Source: Thermaerobacter sp. PB12/4term (lineage in GTDB: Bacteria; Bacillota; Sulfobacillia; Thermaerobacterales; Thermaerobacteraceae). From it: a DNA stretch of 64,000 bases. The stretch covers positions 1,612,001 through 1,676,000 of the forward strand of contig NZ_CP048407.1 of assembly GCF_003403315.2 (NCBI RefSeq). The letters are read 5' to 3'. This document shows, piece after piece, positions 16,999-26,204 of the stretch. Position 1 is the stretch's first letter. Every line of letters starts with the position of its first letter. A program made the position numbers and the translations under genes. The notes below the pieces were generated by a model that made no database searches, was not told where the DNA came from, and saw only the letters and a program-made list of their open reading frames with translations.

Positions 16999-18867
16999 TC
17001 AAAGCCGCCCCGACCGCACGATGGCCCACAGCAGCGCCGCCGTGGCCAGGGCCAGCACCGCCACCCCCACCTCGAGGAAGGGGAAGCGCAGCACCGGCTC
17101 GCTGCGGCCCAGCAAGGCGCCCGCCACCACCAGCGCCGCCATCAAGATGGTAAAGGAAAGCAGGAGCACGCTGAAGGCCAGGCGGTTGACCAGCCGGCTC
17201 AGCCCCTGGTGGAACTCCTCCCGTTCCACCACCTCCACCTTGAAGACCGGGCGCCCCGCCCGGGCCTGCACCAGCAGGGCATGCAGCTGGGCGGGAAGGT
17301 CCAGCAGGGGCTCGGCCCGTTCTTCCCAGCGGTCCAGCCAGCGGCGGCCCACCTCGGCCGGTGAGAGGTAATGGCGCAGCAGGCGCCGCCCCAGGGGCCG
17401 CGCCAGGTCGAGCACCGCCAGGTCGGGATCGATGGCCCGTACCACCCCTTGCAAGGCCAGCAGGGTCTTGCCCACCAGGGCCAGATCGGCCGGAACCCGG
17501 ATGCGGTAACGGCGCAGCAGGTCGAAGAAAACCGGCAGGATCTCCCCCAGGTCGAGCCGGCTCAGGGGAACGTCCAGGTACCGGTCGAGGAGCAGCTCCA
17601 GGTCCCGGCGCAGCAGGCGCCGGTCCGTACCCGGGGGAATCACGGCCAGGCCTTCCACCGCCTGCAGCAGCCCGCCCGCGTCGCCCCGCCAGAGGGCGAT
17701 CACCATGGCGACCAGTCGCCGGCGGGTGATGCGGTCCAGCTGCCCGGTGATACCGAAATCCACCAGACCCACCCTGCCCCCGGGGAGCACCAGGATGTTG
17801 CCCGGGTGCGGGTCGGCGTGGAAGAACCCGGCCCGGAAGAGGGGGTCCAGCACCGCATCAACCAGGGTGCGGGCCAGGCGACGGGCCCCGGCGGGCTCCA
17901 GCCGCCCCGCCTCCGCCAGGCGGACGCCCTCCAGCCGTTCCAGGGTGAGGACCCGCGGCGTGGTGTACTCCCAGATCACCTGGGGAACCTGGATTCCCGG
18001 CCGGCTGGCCAGAAGCCGCGCCAGTCGCTGCGCGTTCCGCGCCTCCCGGACGAAATCCAGCTCGGCCCTCAGGCTGGCGGCCAGCTCCGCGGCGATGTCG
18101 CGGAAGGGGTAGAAGGCCGCCCAGGGGCTGTAGCGCTCGGCCAGTTCGGCCAGATCCATGAGCAGGGCCAGATCGGCTTCGACGGTGCGGCGGATCCCGG
18201 GCCGCTGGACCTTGACCACCACCGCCCGGCCGTCGGGCAGTTGGGCGGCGTGGACCTGGCCGATGGAGGCAGCGGCCAGGGGGCGCGGGTTGAAACGGCG
18301 AAACAGCTGGTGCAGAGGACGGCCCAGCTCCTGCTCGATCTGGGCGGCGGCCTCCTCGAAGGGAAAGGGCGGCACCCGGTCCTGCAGCCGCTCCAGCTCC
18401 CGCAGCACGTCGGGAGGCAAGAGGTCGGGGCGCGTGCTCAGCAGCTGCCCCAGCTTGACAAAGGTCGGTCCCAGCTCTTCCAGGGCCTGGCGCAGGTGAA
18501 CGCCAAATCTGCGGCCTCCCTCTGCGGCCGCGGCCGCCCCTGCCGCGGCCGCGGCCGGAACCGTCCCGTCGCCGGCGGTTCCGGCCCCCGGCGCCCCCTG
18601 GGTGACGGATTCCCCTGCCCCTGGCCCGCCCCGCCCCCCCGGCCCCCCGGCCGGCGAGGCGGCCGCCCCTGCCGGCGGCACCGCCGCCGTGCCGTCGCGC
18701 CGGAGGCGCCACCGGCGCCGCAGCCAGGGCCAGCGGTCCCGCCGTCCCTGGCGGGGCAGGCCGGCCTGTTCCACCAGCACCGTCAGGCCGTGGCGGGCCA
18801 GGACGGCCGCAATCTCCCGGTACCGCCGCAGGTTGCGCAACCGCTGGTAACGGCTGGTCGCCGCCAT
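16999..18867 (-). CDS. ABC1/UbiB-family atypical kinase
   Basis: Member of the ABC1/AarF/UbiB family (622 residues), atypical protein-kinase-like ATPases tied to isoprenoid-lipid (quinone) metabolism in several organisms. Motifs are FVKLGQLLSTRPDLLP (the family KxGQ region), AAASIGQVHAA, VVVKVQRPG, the catalytic FFHADPHPGN and VDFGITGQL in place of DFG. Two C-terminal membrane helices (about 560-582 and 595-618) anchor it. A basic, Gly/Ala-rich insert covers about residues 50-110. The ATG at 18867 follows GGAGGCGGAGGG. The exact role here is unknown; no quinone gene is adjacent. Confidence 0.86.
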   Translation of the reverse strand: MAATSRYQRLRNLRRYREIAAVLARHGLTVLVEQAGLPRQGRRDRWPWLRRRWRLRRDGTAAVPPAGAAASPAGGPGGRGGPGAGESVTQGAPGAGTAGDGTVPAAAAAGAAAAAEGGRRFGVHLRQALEELGPTFVKLGQLLSTRPDLLPPDVLRELERLQDRVPPFPFEEAAAQIEQELGRPLHQLFRRFNPRPLAAASIGQVHAAQLPDGRAVVVKVQRPGIRRTVEADLALLMDLAELAERYSPWAAFYPFRDIAAELAASLRAELDFVREARNAQRLARLLASRPGIQVPQVIWEYTTPRVLTLERLEGVRLAEAGRLEPAGARRLARTLVDAVLDPLFRAGFFHADPHPGNILVLPGGRVGLVDFGITGQLDRITRRRLVAMVIALWRGDAGGLLQAVEGLAVIPPGTDRRLLRRDLELLLDRYLDVPLSRLDLGEILPVFFDLLRRYRIRVPADLALVGKTLLALQGVVRAIDPDLAVLDLARPLGRRLLRHYLSPAEVGRRWLDRWEERAEPLLDLPAQLHALLVQARAGRPVFKVEVVEREEFHQGLSRLVNRLAFSVLLLSFTILMAALVVAGALLGRSEPVLRFPFLEVGVAVLALATAALLWAIVRSGRL

Positions 18868-18904
18868 CCCTCCGCCTCCTCGCCGGCCCCTGGGGCGGGG
18901 CGGG

Positions 18905-19807
18905 TCAAAGCGCCCTCCCCGGCGACCCGTCAGGTTCCCCTGGCGCCGCCGGCAGCAGATCCAGGTACCAGAAGCCGCCGCGCTCCACCCGCTCTCCGGG
19001 ACGGAAGGCCACCGGCTCCCGAAAGGCGGGCCCGTCATAGACAAAGGTGTGGAACTCGCCCCGCTCGCCGCAAGGGTCCACGGTGGCCGGCAGCTCCGCG
19101 AGGAACCGGGCGTCATAGGGCCGGCCCAACCACCGGGGCCCCAGGTCGGGACCCGACGCCACCACCACCGCGCGGATCCCCGACGCCACCACCTCGCCCG
19201 CCAGTTCCCGGGTGTCTTTCCCCCACAGGGGAAACAGGGCGGTCATGCCCGCCCGGGCCAGTTGCCCTTCCCGGTAGGCGCGGATGTCGGCCAGGAAGAG
19301 GTCGCCGAAGGCGACGGCGCGGACACCCCGGCCTGCCAGCCGGGCAAGGGCGCGGGCCATCCGTTCTTCGTAGTCGGCGTTGGAACAGGGGTCGGGCAGG
19401 GGTACCCACCACAGGGGCAGGCCCAGGGCCCGGGCCTGGGCCTCCACCAGCGCCCGGCGGACCCCATGGATGCTGATCCGCCCCGTGACCTCGTTGCTGG
19501 TGGCCAGCAGGCCCACCACCCGGACCTGCGGGTCGGCGGCCAGGCGGGCCAGGGCCAGGGCCGAGTCCTTGCCACCGCTCCAGCTCAGGACCACGGGACG
19601 AACCGGCCCGGGTGCCGGTGGCGCCGCGGCGGCCCGCGCACCCACCGGCCCCGGCCGGGCGCCCCGCCAGCCGGGCCCCGCCCCCTTCGGGGCGTGGCCG
19701 GTCCCTCGGGCCTCCGCTCCGGCCACGGCCCGGGCGGCGCCATGCCTGGCCGCCGCCCGCAGCCCGGCACCGCCTGCCGCCTGGACACCTCCGGACGGCC
19801 TGTCCAT
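18905..19807 (-). CDS. PP-loop ATP pyrophosphatase, diphthine-ammonia ligase-like
   Basis: N-type ATP pyrophosphatase of the Dph6/MJ0570 family (300 residues). The PP-loop is SWSGGKDSALAL near residue 75. ISIHGVRR, GDLFLADIRAYREG, FPLWGKDTREL and the conserved C-terminal FVYDGPAF follow. In eukaryotes and archaea Dph6 amidates diphthine on elongation factor 2; bacteria lack diphthamide, so the substrate here must differ. The ATG at 19807 follows GGGGGAGGG; the first 70 residues are Gly/Ala/Arg-rich, so the true start may lie further in. It is encoded just upstream of the ABC1 kinase gene (37 bp gap). Confidence 0.72.
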   Translation of the reverse strand: MDRPSGGVQAAGGAGLRAAARHGAARAVAGAEARGTGHAPKGAGPGWRGARPGPVGARAAAAPPAPGPVRPVVLSWSGGKDSALALARLAADPQVRVVGLLATSNEVTGRISIHGVRRALVEAQARALGLPLWWVPLPDPCSNADYEERMARALARLAGRGVRAVAFGDLFLADIRAYREGQLARAGMTALFPLWGKDTRELAGEVVASGIRAVVVASGPDLGPRWLGRPYDARFLAELPATVDPCGERGEFHTFVYDGPAFREPVAFRPGERVERGGFWYLDLLPAAPGEPDGSPGRAL

Positions 19808-19900
19808 CCTCACCCTCCCCCGTTTCATTGCAGGCATGGCCGGTCTGGCCCCCACGGGGCGCTTGGCGGCTCGGGGAGTGCCGGGCACCGGCCTGCCCCC

Positions 19901-21199
19901 TCACGCCGGCGATCCGGCGACGCCGAGCCACCCGGCAAAGGCCGCCGCATAGAAAAGGGCGCCCTGGGCCAGTTCGTCCACGGTGATGAACTCGCCGGGG
20001 GCATGGGCCAGATCGGGCCGGCCTGGTCCCGCGATCACCGTGGGAATGCCCGCGGCCACCAGGTAACGCATGTCCGTTACCGCCACCGTCCCGGCTTCGG
20101 GCAGGTCCTGGCCCGTGACCGCCTGCCCCGCGGCCCGGACGAGCTCCACGATGGCTGCATCCGCGGGAGTTTCGGCCGGCTCGGCCCATTGCCAGCGGGT
20201 GATGGTCGCCGTCACACCGGGATGGCGGGCCAGCACCTCGGCCACCACGGCCTCCACCTCCTGGCGCACCGACCCAGCGGTCTCCCCCGGCACCGCTCGC
20301 CGGTCGATCACCAGCTCGCAGCGCTCGGGGACCCGGTTGGGACTGTCGCCGCCGCGGATGCGGCCCACGCTGGCCGTGGGTGGGCCGAGCAGGGGGTGGA
20401 AGGCGTCCCAGACCCGCTCCTCCAGGGCCAGCACCAGCCGGGCAGCCGCTGCCACCGCGCTGGCCCCCAGGTGGGGCACGGCGGCATGGGCGGGCCGCCC
20501 GTGCAGGCGCAGGTGGATCCAGGCCGCCCCCCGCTGGGCCCGGACCAGGTGCAGGCGCGTCGGCTCGCCCACGATGGCGCCGTCGGCCCGCAGCAGCCCG
20601 CGCCGGGCCAGCCAGCCCGCGCCATGACGCCCCATGGTCTCCTCGTCGGCCACCAGCGCCAGCACCAGCTGGCCGCGCCGGGGGCCGCCCAGGCGGGCGA
20701 TGGCTGCAGCCGCCGCCAGGGCAGCCGCCACCGGCCCCTTCATGTCCACCGCCCCGCGCCCGTAGATCCGGTCGCCGTCCAGAACCCCGGCGAAGGGAGG
20801 ATGAGGCCAGGCGGCCGGGTCCCCCGCCTCGACCACGTCCAGGTGCCCGCACCAGAGCAGGGTGGGTCCGGGCTCGGCGCCCTGGCGGCGGGCGATCAGG
20901 CTGGTCCGCCCGGGACGGGGCTCGTAGGTTGCCACGTCAAAGCCGTGGCGCTCCAGCCAGGGGACGGCCACGGCCGCCGCCTGGGCCTCGCCACCCGGCG
21001 GGTTGACGGTCCGGGCGCGGATCAGCGCCTGGGCCAGCGGGACCAGCTCCTGCCGGGGAAGGGCCCCTTCCAGCCTTGGCAGGAGGGCCCGGATGGCGGC
21101 CGGGGCGGCGGCCCGCGGCGGCGCGGCGGTCCGGGCCGGGGTGGCCGCCGGAGCCGGCCCGCCGGAGGATGCCGGTTCGTCCCGCGGTGGTTCTTGCAC
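19901..21199 (-). CDS. M20-family metallopeptidase (ArgE/DapE-type)
   Basis: Zinc-dependent amidohydrolase (432 residues) of the ArgE/DapE/CPG2 group. Metal and catalytic motifs are LLWCGHLDVV, GRGAVDMKGPVAA and VADEETMGRHG, with the dimerisation domain starting at GRPAHAAVPHLG. A terminal AGPGRPDLAHAPGEFI carries the last zinc ligand, His. The substrate cannot be decided between acetylornithine, succinyl-diaminopimelate and dipeptides. The GTG at 21199 follows GGAGG by 9 bases; the first 30 residues are Ala/Pro-rich. It is divergent from bshA. Confidence 0.82.
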   Translation of the reverse strand: MQEPPRDEPASSGGPAPAATPARTAAPPRAAAPAAIRALLPRLEGALPRQELVPLAQALIRARTVNPPGGEAQAAAVAVPWLERHGFDVATYEPRPGRTSLIARRQGAEPGPTLLWCGHLDVVEAGDPAAWPHPPFAGVLDGDRIYGRGAVDMKGPVAAALAAAAAIARLGGPRRGQLVLALVADEETMGRHGAGWLARRGLLRADGAIVGEPTRLHLVRAQRGAAWIHLRLHGRPAHAAVPHLGASAVAAAARLVLALEERVWDAFHPLLGPPTASVGRIRGGDSPNRVPERCELVIDRRAVPGETAGSVRQEVEAVVAEVLARHPGVTATITRWQWAEPAETPADAAIVELVRAAGQAVTGQDLPEAGTVAVTDMRYLVAAGIPTVIAGPGRPDLAHAPGEFITVDELAQGALFYAAAFAGWLGVAGSPA

Positions 21200-21266
21200 C
21201 GTGCTCTCCCTCCCTTCGCCGCTGTCACGGGCGGCCCTTTCCGCCCCGCCGGGGCGACGGCAACGG

Positions 21267-21294
21267 TTGTTCGCAGGCCGCCTGCTGGTACAAT
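21267..21294 (+). promoter_or_regulatory. Candidate promoter for bshA
   Basis: A weak -35 TTGTTC (21267-21272) and an extended -10 (TGG then TACAAT at 21289-21294) with a 16-bp spacer lie about 90 bp upstream of the bshA start. Confidence 0.5.
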
Positions 21295-21384
21295 GGCGGC
21301 GGAAACCCGCAACTCCCCCCACGGAGGGCCGGTCCCCGCACCGGGGTTCCTGCGGGCCAGGGTCAGGTCGGGAGGTGGGCGGCG

Positions 21385-22578
21385 TTGGCCCCCGGAGCGG
21401 CACGCTCCCTGCGCATCGGTATCAGCTGCTATCCCTCCTCCGGGGGCAGCGGCGTGGTGGCCACCGAACTGGGCCACCAGCTGGCCGCCCGGGGCCACCA
21501 GGTCCACTTCATCAGCCACGACGTGCCCTTCCGCCTGGACCTGACCCGGCCGGGGATCCACTTCCACCCCGTGGAGGTCCCCTCCTACCCGCTCTTCACC
21601 TACCCGCCCTACGACCTGGCCCTGGCCAGCCAGATGGCCGCGGTGGCCGAGGAACGGCGGCTGGACCTGCTCCACGTCCATTACGCCATTCCCCACGCCA
21701 CCGCCGCTTACCTGGCGCGAGCCATGCTGGCCCCCCGGCGGCGCCTGCGGGTGGTGACGACCCTTCACGGCACCGACATTACCCTGCTGGGCACCCACCC
21801 GTCCTTCCAGCGGATCGTGGAGTTCAGCATCAACCAGTCCGACGCGGTGACGGTGGTATCCCACCACCTGCGGGAGGCCACCCTGGCCGCCTTCCGGGTG
21901 GAACGGGAGCTGGAGGTCATCCCCAACTTCGTGGATCCGGCCGTCTTCCATCCCCGGCGGCGCGGCGATCCGGCCCTGCGCCGCGGCCTGGCCGAGCCAG
22001 GGGAGCGGGTGCTGGTGCACATCTCCAACTTCCGCCCGGCCAAGGATGCCCCGGCGGTCATCGCGGTCTTCGCCCGGGTGTGCCGGGAGGTGCCGGCCCG
22101 CCTGCTGCTCATCGGCCACGGTCCCGACGTGGACCGCTGTGCCCACATGGCCCGGCGGCTGGGAATCGCAGACCGGGTGCGCTTTCTCGGCGAGCACACC
22201 GACGTGGCCCGCCTGCTGGCGGCCGCGGACCTCTTCCTGCTGCCGTCGCGCCAGGAGGCCTTCGGCCTTGCCGCCCTGGAGGCCATGGCGTGCGGCGTAC
22301 CGGTCGTCGCCGCCCGCACCGGGGGCCTGCCCGAGGTGGTCGAACACGGCCGCACGGGCTACCTGCTGCCGCCCGGGGACGTGGAGGGCATGGCCCGCCG
22401 CGCCCTGGAACTGCTGCAGGATCCCGCCCGCCACGCGGCCTTCTCCCGCGCCGGCGCCCGGTCCGCCCACCGCCGTTTCGCGGCAGAGACCGTGATCCCG
22501 CGCTACGAAGCCCTTTACCGGCGCCTGCTGGGCGAGGATGGCCCCTCCCCTTCAGTTCCGCGCCCGGATGTGAGATAA
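21385..22578 (+). CDS. bshA: N-acetyl-alpha-D-glucosaminyl L-malate synthase
   Basis: First enzyme of bacillithiol synthesis: a GT4 glycosyltransferase joining GlcNAc from UDP-GlcNAc to malate. The 397-residue protein shows the BshA hallmarks IGISCYPSSGGSGVVATELG, VHFISHDVPFRL, LDLLHVHYAIPHA, TLHGTDITLLG, VIPNFVD and the GT4 donor site SRQEAFGLAALEAMACGVPVVA (cited here in part: EAFGLAALEAMACG). The TTG at 21385 lies 9 bases after GGAGG. A PIG-L deacetylase at 38.2 kb could be the BshB partner; bshC is not in the window. Confidence 0.93.
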   Translation: MAPGAARSLRIGISCYPSSGGSGVVATELGHQLAARGHQVHFISHDVPFRLDLTRPGIHFHPVEVPSYPLFTYPPYDLALASQMAAVAEERRLDLLHVHYAIPHATAAYLARAMLAPRRRLRVVTTLHGTDITLLGTHPSFQRIVEFSINQSDAVTVVSHHLREATLAAFRVERELEVIPNFVDPAVFHPRRRGDPALRRGLAEPGERVLVHISNFRPAKDAPAVIAVFARVCREVPARLLLIGHGPDVDRCAHMARRLGIADRVRFLGEHTDVARLLAAADLFLLPSRQEAFGLAALEAMACGVPVVAARTGGLPEVVEHGRTGYLLPPGDVEGMARRALELLQDPARHAAFSRAGARSAHRRFAAETVIPRYEALYRRLLGEDGPSPSVPRPDVR

Positions 22579-22579
22579 T
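22571..22579 (+). promoter_or_regulatory. Extended -10 element before the S1-domain gene
   Basis: The sequence TGAGATAAT (TG, one base, then a -10 match) lies about 30 bp before the gene, with a poor -35 (TTCAGT) 17 bp upstream. It overlaps the last codons of bshA. Confidence 0.4.
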
Positions 22580-22609
22580 AGGTCCATCCTGGCATCTAGG
22601 AGGCGCGGC

Positions 22610-22972
22610 ATGGCGGAAGCATATTCGGTCGGGGACATCGTCGAGGGCACGGTGGACGGGATCACCGGCTTCGGCGCCTTTGTCAAGCTGCCCGATGGGC
22701 GGACCGGGCTGGTCCACATCTCGGAAGTCGCCCACGGGTGGGTTGAAAACGTCAGCGACCACCTTTCGGTGGGCGATACGGTGAAGGTCAAGATCCTGCG
22801 CATCGACGAGGCCAACAACAAGATCGCCCTGTCCATCAAGGCGACCCAGCCGGCGCCGGCTGACGGCGGCCGCCGGCCCCGGCGCGACAACCGCGACTTC
22901 GAGCGCAAGCTGGCCGACTTCCTGAAGCAGTCGGAGAAGAAGTTGCGCGACGCCCGGCTGGAGCGCTGGTAA
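22610..22972 (+). CDS. S1-domain RNA-binding protein (YugI/GSP13-like)
   Basis: Small RNA-binding protein (120 residues). Residues 5-78 form a single S1 domain: VGDIVEGTVDGITGFGAFVKL, GLVHISEVAHGWVENVSDHLSVGD and VKVKILRIDEANNKIALSIK (each cited as its conserved core). The tail is basic and then helical (RDFERKLADFLKQSEKKL). The size and layout match B. subtilis YugI (general stress protein 13), which associates with ribosomes. The ATG follows TAGGAGG by 7 bases. It is probably transcribed from its own extended -10 promoter and ended by the terminator at 23107. Confidence 0.88.
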   Translation: MAEAYSVGDIVEGTVDGITGFGAFVKLPDGRTGLVHISEVAHGWVENVSDHLSVGDTVKVKILRIDEANNKIALSIKATQPAPADGGRRPRRDNRDFERKLADFLKQSEKKLRDARLERW

Positions 22973-23106
22973 GCCCGAGCGCCGGTCAGCGGGCGGCAGG
23001 CAGGCGACCGCCCCCGCAGGTAGCAAGACGTATTCCGTGAACGGCCACCTGTTGCGGAGCGGCTACCTGTCGCTCCCGTAACCCATGGTTCCATCACCCG
23101 CACCCG

Positions 23107-23140
23107 GACCGCCGGTTCGACCACCGGCGGTCTTGGTTTT
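23107..23140 (+). terminator. Intrinsic terminator after the S1-domain gene
   Basis: Perfect 10-bp stem GACCGCCGGT/ACCGGCGGTC around the loop TCGACC, followed by TTGGTTTT. It lies 135 bp after the stop codon, leaving a rather long 3' untranslated stretch. Confidence 0.85.
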
Positions 23141-23226
23141 CCGGCGGGCCTGGCCGGCCCGTCCTCGTGGGTTGAGCCCGTCCCCGGCGGCATAGGCATG
23201 GTGGCGTAAGAGGGGACGGGATCGGC

Positions 23227-24843
23227 ATGGGGGGCATCCTGCGCTCCACCCTGTGGCTCACGGCGGGCAACCTGGCCAACCGGATCCTGGGCCTGCTTTA
23301 CCGGCTCCTCTTGGGCCGGCTTCTCGATCCTGCTCGCCTGGGCCTGTTCCAGCTGGCCATGTCGCTGTACTTTTCCCTGCTGACCCCGGTGGTGGCCGGT
23401 TTGCCCGACGCCGTCGCCCGGGTGACGGCGCGCAGCGCCGGGCATCCGGCCCTTCCCCGGGTGATCACCCGCACCGCGGTCCTGGCGGTGGCCGGCGTGG
23501 CCCTGCCTGCCGCCTGGCTGCTGCTCACGGGCTGGACGCCGCCCGGCCCGGGCTGGGCGGAGGCCCGCCAGGCCGTGCCCCTGGTGCTGCTGCTCCCGGC
23601 CATCGCCCTGGCGGCGGCCTCGGCCGTGCTGCGAGGCCAGTTCCTCGGCGACGGGCGCTCGGCCTGGATCGTCATCGCCCAGCTGGTGGAACAGGTGGTG
23701 CGGGTGGGCGCCCTGGCCCTGGCGGTCCATCCCGGCGCCCGGCTGCCCTGGCCGCCCCTGGTGTTCCTCGTCGGTCTTCTGGTGGCGGGGGAGGCCGTGG
23801 GCTTCCTGTCCACCTGGCTCGCTTACCGGACCGTCGCGCCGCCACCGGACCGCGGCTCGCCGGCGGGGCCGGGCACGGTGGGGAATCCGCCGTCTCCTGC
23901 CGGCGGGCCGGGGACCGGGACGGCGGCTATCCGGCCGGCGGGCCGGTCCGGGCACGGCAGCGATCCGGCCCCCAGCCTGGGGGAAGTGCTGGCGCTGGCG
24001 GGCCCGGCCACGGTGGAGCGAATCCTGCTGTCTGCGGCACGGCTGCTGGAGGCCACCCTGATTCCCACCCGCCTGGTCCAGACCGGCCTGACGGTCACCC
24101 AGGCCCTGGCCGTGTACGGCGAACTGGGCGGGCTGGCCGCGCCCCTGCTCCTGCTGCCCACGGTCTTCAGCGGCGCCCTGGCCGCGGCCATCGTGCCGGC
24201 GGTGGCCCAGGCGGAACACGATCCCCGCAGGCTCCGGGACCAGGTACGGCGCGTGGTGGCGGTGGCGCTGCACCTGGGTGTGCTGGCCGCCGTGCTGTTT
24301 GCCCGGGAGGGAACCGCCCTGGCCGCCCTGCTCTTCCCCGGCACCGCCGGCGGCGACTACCCGGGAGCCGGGCGCCTGATCCACTGGGTCGCTCCGGCGG
24401 CGCTGCTGCTGTACGCCGACCAGGTGGCGGCGGCGGTGATGCGCGGCCTGGGCCGCCCCCTGGAACCCATGGTGGTCGACCTGGCCTCGGCGGGAGTGCG
24501 GATCGCCGTCATCGCCTGGGGCATCCGGCCGGGGATGCCGCCCGACGCGGCCGTGCGCGTGGTTTGCCTTTCCCTGGTCGCCGACGTGGTGGTGGCCGGC
24601 GGTGGCAACCTGGCCTGCGCCCTCTGGCGGACGGGCACGGCCCCGGACCTGGTGGGCTGGGTCGTCCTGCCGGCTTGCGCCGGGCTGGCCGCCCTGGGGA
24701 TTCTGGACGGCCTGGCTCCCCTGCTGGGTTCCGGGCTGGCAGGCCGGCTGCTGAGCTGGAGCGCTGCCGGCGCGGCGGTGGCCGCTATCGCCTGGGTCGC
24801 CGCCGCGCCGCCCCGGCCACCCCGGACGGCGCTGCCGTCGTAA
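23227..24843 (+). CDS. SpoVB-like polysaccharide flippase (MOP superfamily)
   Basis: Polytopic membrane protein (538 residues, about 12-14 hydrophobic segments) of the SpoVB/MurJ/Wzx group, which flips lipid-linked glycans. The N-terminus [24 protein letters not shown] and the segments [21 protein letters not shown] and [22 protein letters not shown] (cited by their cores) are typical of SpoVB, needed for spore cortex synthesis. A hydrophilic loop of about 45 Gly/Pro-rich residues (about 203-250) replaces the usual short cytoplasmic loop. The ATG follows GAGGGGA at somewhat long spacing. It might instead serve vegetative wall synthesis. Confidence 0.8.
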   Translation: MGGILRSTLWLTAGNLANRILGLLYRLLLGRLLDPARLGLFQLAMSLYFSLLTPVVAGLPDAVARVTARSAGHPALPRVITRTAVLAVAGVALPAAWLLLTGWTPPGPGWAEARQAVPLVLLLPAIALAAASAVLRGQFLGDGRSAWIVIAQLVEQVVRVGALALAVHPGARLPWPPLVFLVGLLVAGEAVGFLSTWLAYRTVAPPPDRGSPAGPGTVGNPPSPAGGPGTGTAAIRPAGRSGHGSDPAPSLGEVLALAGPATVERILLSAARLLEATLIPTRLVQTGLTVTQALAVYGELGGLAAPLLLLPTVFSGALAAAIVPAVAQAEHDPRRLRDQVRRVVAVALHLGVLAAVLFAREGTALAALLFPGTAGGDYPGAGRLIHWVAPAALLLYADQVAAAVMRGLGRPLEPMVVDLASAGVRIAVIAWGIRPGMPPDAAVRVVCLSLVADVVVAGGGNLACALWRTGTAPDLVGWVVLPACAGLAALGILDGLAPLLGSGLAGRLLSWSAAGAAVAAIAWVAAAPPRPPRTALPS

Positions 24844-25036
24844 GCGCCCGCCGGAGGGAGGGTACGGGAGGTATGAAGGCACCCCTGGCCAGGACCGGGG
24901 GCACGGGACCCGGGGAGCGCGGCCGCCTCCTCCCGGCTCGCAGGGGCCCTGGAAGCGCGGCCGTCCCGCCGGCCCGCCGGCGCCTGGCCACGAGCCGGCC
25001 CGGCAGGGCATAATGGCAGCGGGGAGGCGGTTTCGC

Positions 25037-25462
25037 TTGAGGGTGGCACTCATTGCCCACGACAAGAAGAAGCCGGATCTGTTGCGGTTCGTCCAGCGAT
25101 ACCGCGAGGTGCTGGCCCGCCACCAGCTGGTGGCCACGGGCACGACGGGCCGCATGGTGGCCGAGGCGACGGGCCTGCCGGTGCATTGCTACCTCTCCGG
25201 GCCCCTGGGGGGCGACCAGCAAATCGGCAGCGAGATCGCCGCGGGCCGGATCGACGTGGTCTTCTTCCTGCGCGATCCGCTGACGGCCCATCCCCACGAG
25301 CCCGATGTCAGCGCCCTGCTGCGCCTGTGTGACGTCCACAACCTACCCATCGCCACCAACCTGGGCACCGCCGAGGCCGTGATGGCCCACCTGGCGCGCC
25401 AGGGCGCGAACGCGGCCGAAGCTTCCGGCGACGGGTCGGGGACGCCGCCCGCCCGGGGGTAG
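25037..25462 (+). CDS. mgsA: Methylglyoxal synthase
   Basis: Converts dihydroxyacetone phosphate to methylglyoxal and phosphate, a glycolytic bypass used when phosphate is short. The 141-residue protein has the N-terminal [13 protein letters not shown], the phosphate-binding ATGTTGRM, the [11 protein letters not shown] loop with the catalytic Asp, [19 protein letters not shown] and the closing [11 protein letters not shown]. All are near identical to the family. The TTG at 25037 lies 9 bases after GGAGG; an upstream ATG at 25013 would sit before that site. The last 15 residues are extra. Confidence 0.93.
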   Translation: MRVALIAHDKKKPDLLRFVQRYREVLARHQLVATGTTGRMVAEATGLPVHCYLSGPLGGDQQIGSEIAAGRIDVVFFLRDPLTAHPHEPDVSALLRLCDVHNLPIATNLGTAEAVMAHLARQGANAAEASGDGSGTPPARG

Positions 25463-25623
25463 AACGGGGCCGCAGCCATCCTCGTCTTCTTCGACCTGCG
25501 CACTGGCGCAGTTGCGCTGGCGCGAGCCGCGAACCGGCGCGGGGGGTTGGCTAGAGCTCCTGCGGGGCGAGGTGATCCCGGCGCGGGCAGGATCCGGCGC
25601 GAAGGATCCGGCGCAACAGGAAG

Positions 25624-25649
25624 GAGGCGGGGACCTGAGCCCCCGCCTC
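25624..25649. terminator. GC hairpin between convergent mgsA and SASP genes
   Basis: Perfect 9-bp stem GAGGCGGGG/CCCCGCCTC with an 8-base loop, lying between two converging genes. It has no T-tract, so it would be a GC-only terminator. Just upstream, GGATCCGGCGC occurs twice (around 25590-25612). Confidence 0.5.
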
Positions 25650-25730
25650 ATCGGGGTGTCCTTGGGCCGAGCCGGGAGCCGGTTCGTCCCGCGCTGATGC
25701 GGGCCCGTCACCCGACATGCTCATGCCCGC

Positions 25731-25991
25731 TTACCGGGTCTGCTGGCCGGGGATCTGCTGACTCACCGGCGGCAGCGTGCCCTGCTGCGCCAGCTGCTGC
25801 TCCGCCAGCGCGATCATGCGCCGCACCATGTGACCGCCCACGGCACCGGTCAGGCGGGTGGGCATGTCACCCCAGTAACCGTCCTGCGGGACCTGGATCC
25901 CCAGCTCCTGCGCCACCTCATACTTGAAGCGGTCCAGCGCCTGCTCCGCACCGCGGAAAAGGGCGCGGTTCCGCTGCTGACCCTGGGCCAT
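25731..25991 (-). CDS. Alpha/beta-type small acid-soluble spore protein
   Basis: DNA-coating spore protein (86 residues) that protects dormant-spore DNA and supplies amino acids on germination. The GPR protease site is in FKYEVAQELG (cleavage expected after E25). The second signature, QDGYWGDMPTRLTGAVGGHMVRRMI, is clear and cited here by GYWGDMPTRL and AVGGHMVRRM. The Gln-rich ends are typical. The ATG at 25991 follows AAGGAGGTG. A good forespore (sigma-G-like) promoter lies upstream at 26045-26074. It is divergent from korA. Confidence 0.95.
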   Translation of the reverse strand: MAQGQQRNRALFRGAEQALDRFKYEVAQELGIQVPQDGYWGDMPTRLTGAVGGHMVRRMIALAEQQLAQQGTLPPVSQQIPGQQTR

Positions 25992-26044
25992 TGTCGCACC
26001 TCCTTTTGCGGCTTCTTGAGGGCCGTCGTTGCCCGAGGCAGTCA

Positions 26045-26074
26045 TAGCATGAGGACGGCCTTCCCCCTTCATGC
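26045..26074 (-). promoter_or_regulatory. Sigma-G-like promoter of the SASP gene
   Basis: Read on the minus strand: -35 GCATG (consensus GHATR) at 26070-26074, 18-bp spacer, and -10 CATGCTA (consensus CATNNTA) at 26045-26051. Both boxes match the forespore consensus exactly. The SASP start is about 54 bp further on. Confidence 0.75.
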
Positions 26075-26204
26075 TGCCAAGCTCAGGCTTCTTCACCGGC
26101 ATCCGGTTCCGGCCGCCTCAAGAGCCGGCACGCGGCAAGGTGCGCGGGCGATCCGGCCCCCGACGCGCCACGCCGTCGGCGACGTTATGGAATGGAATGG
26201 CAGA

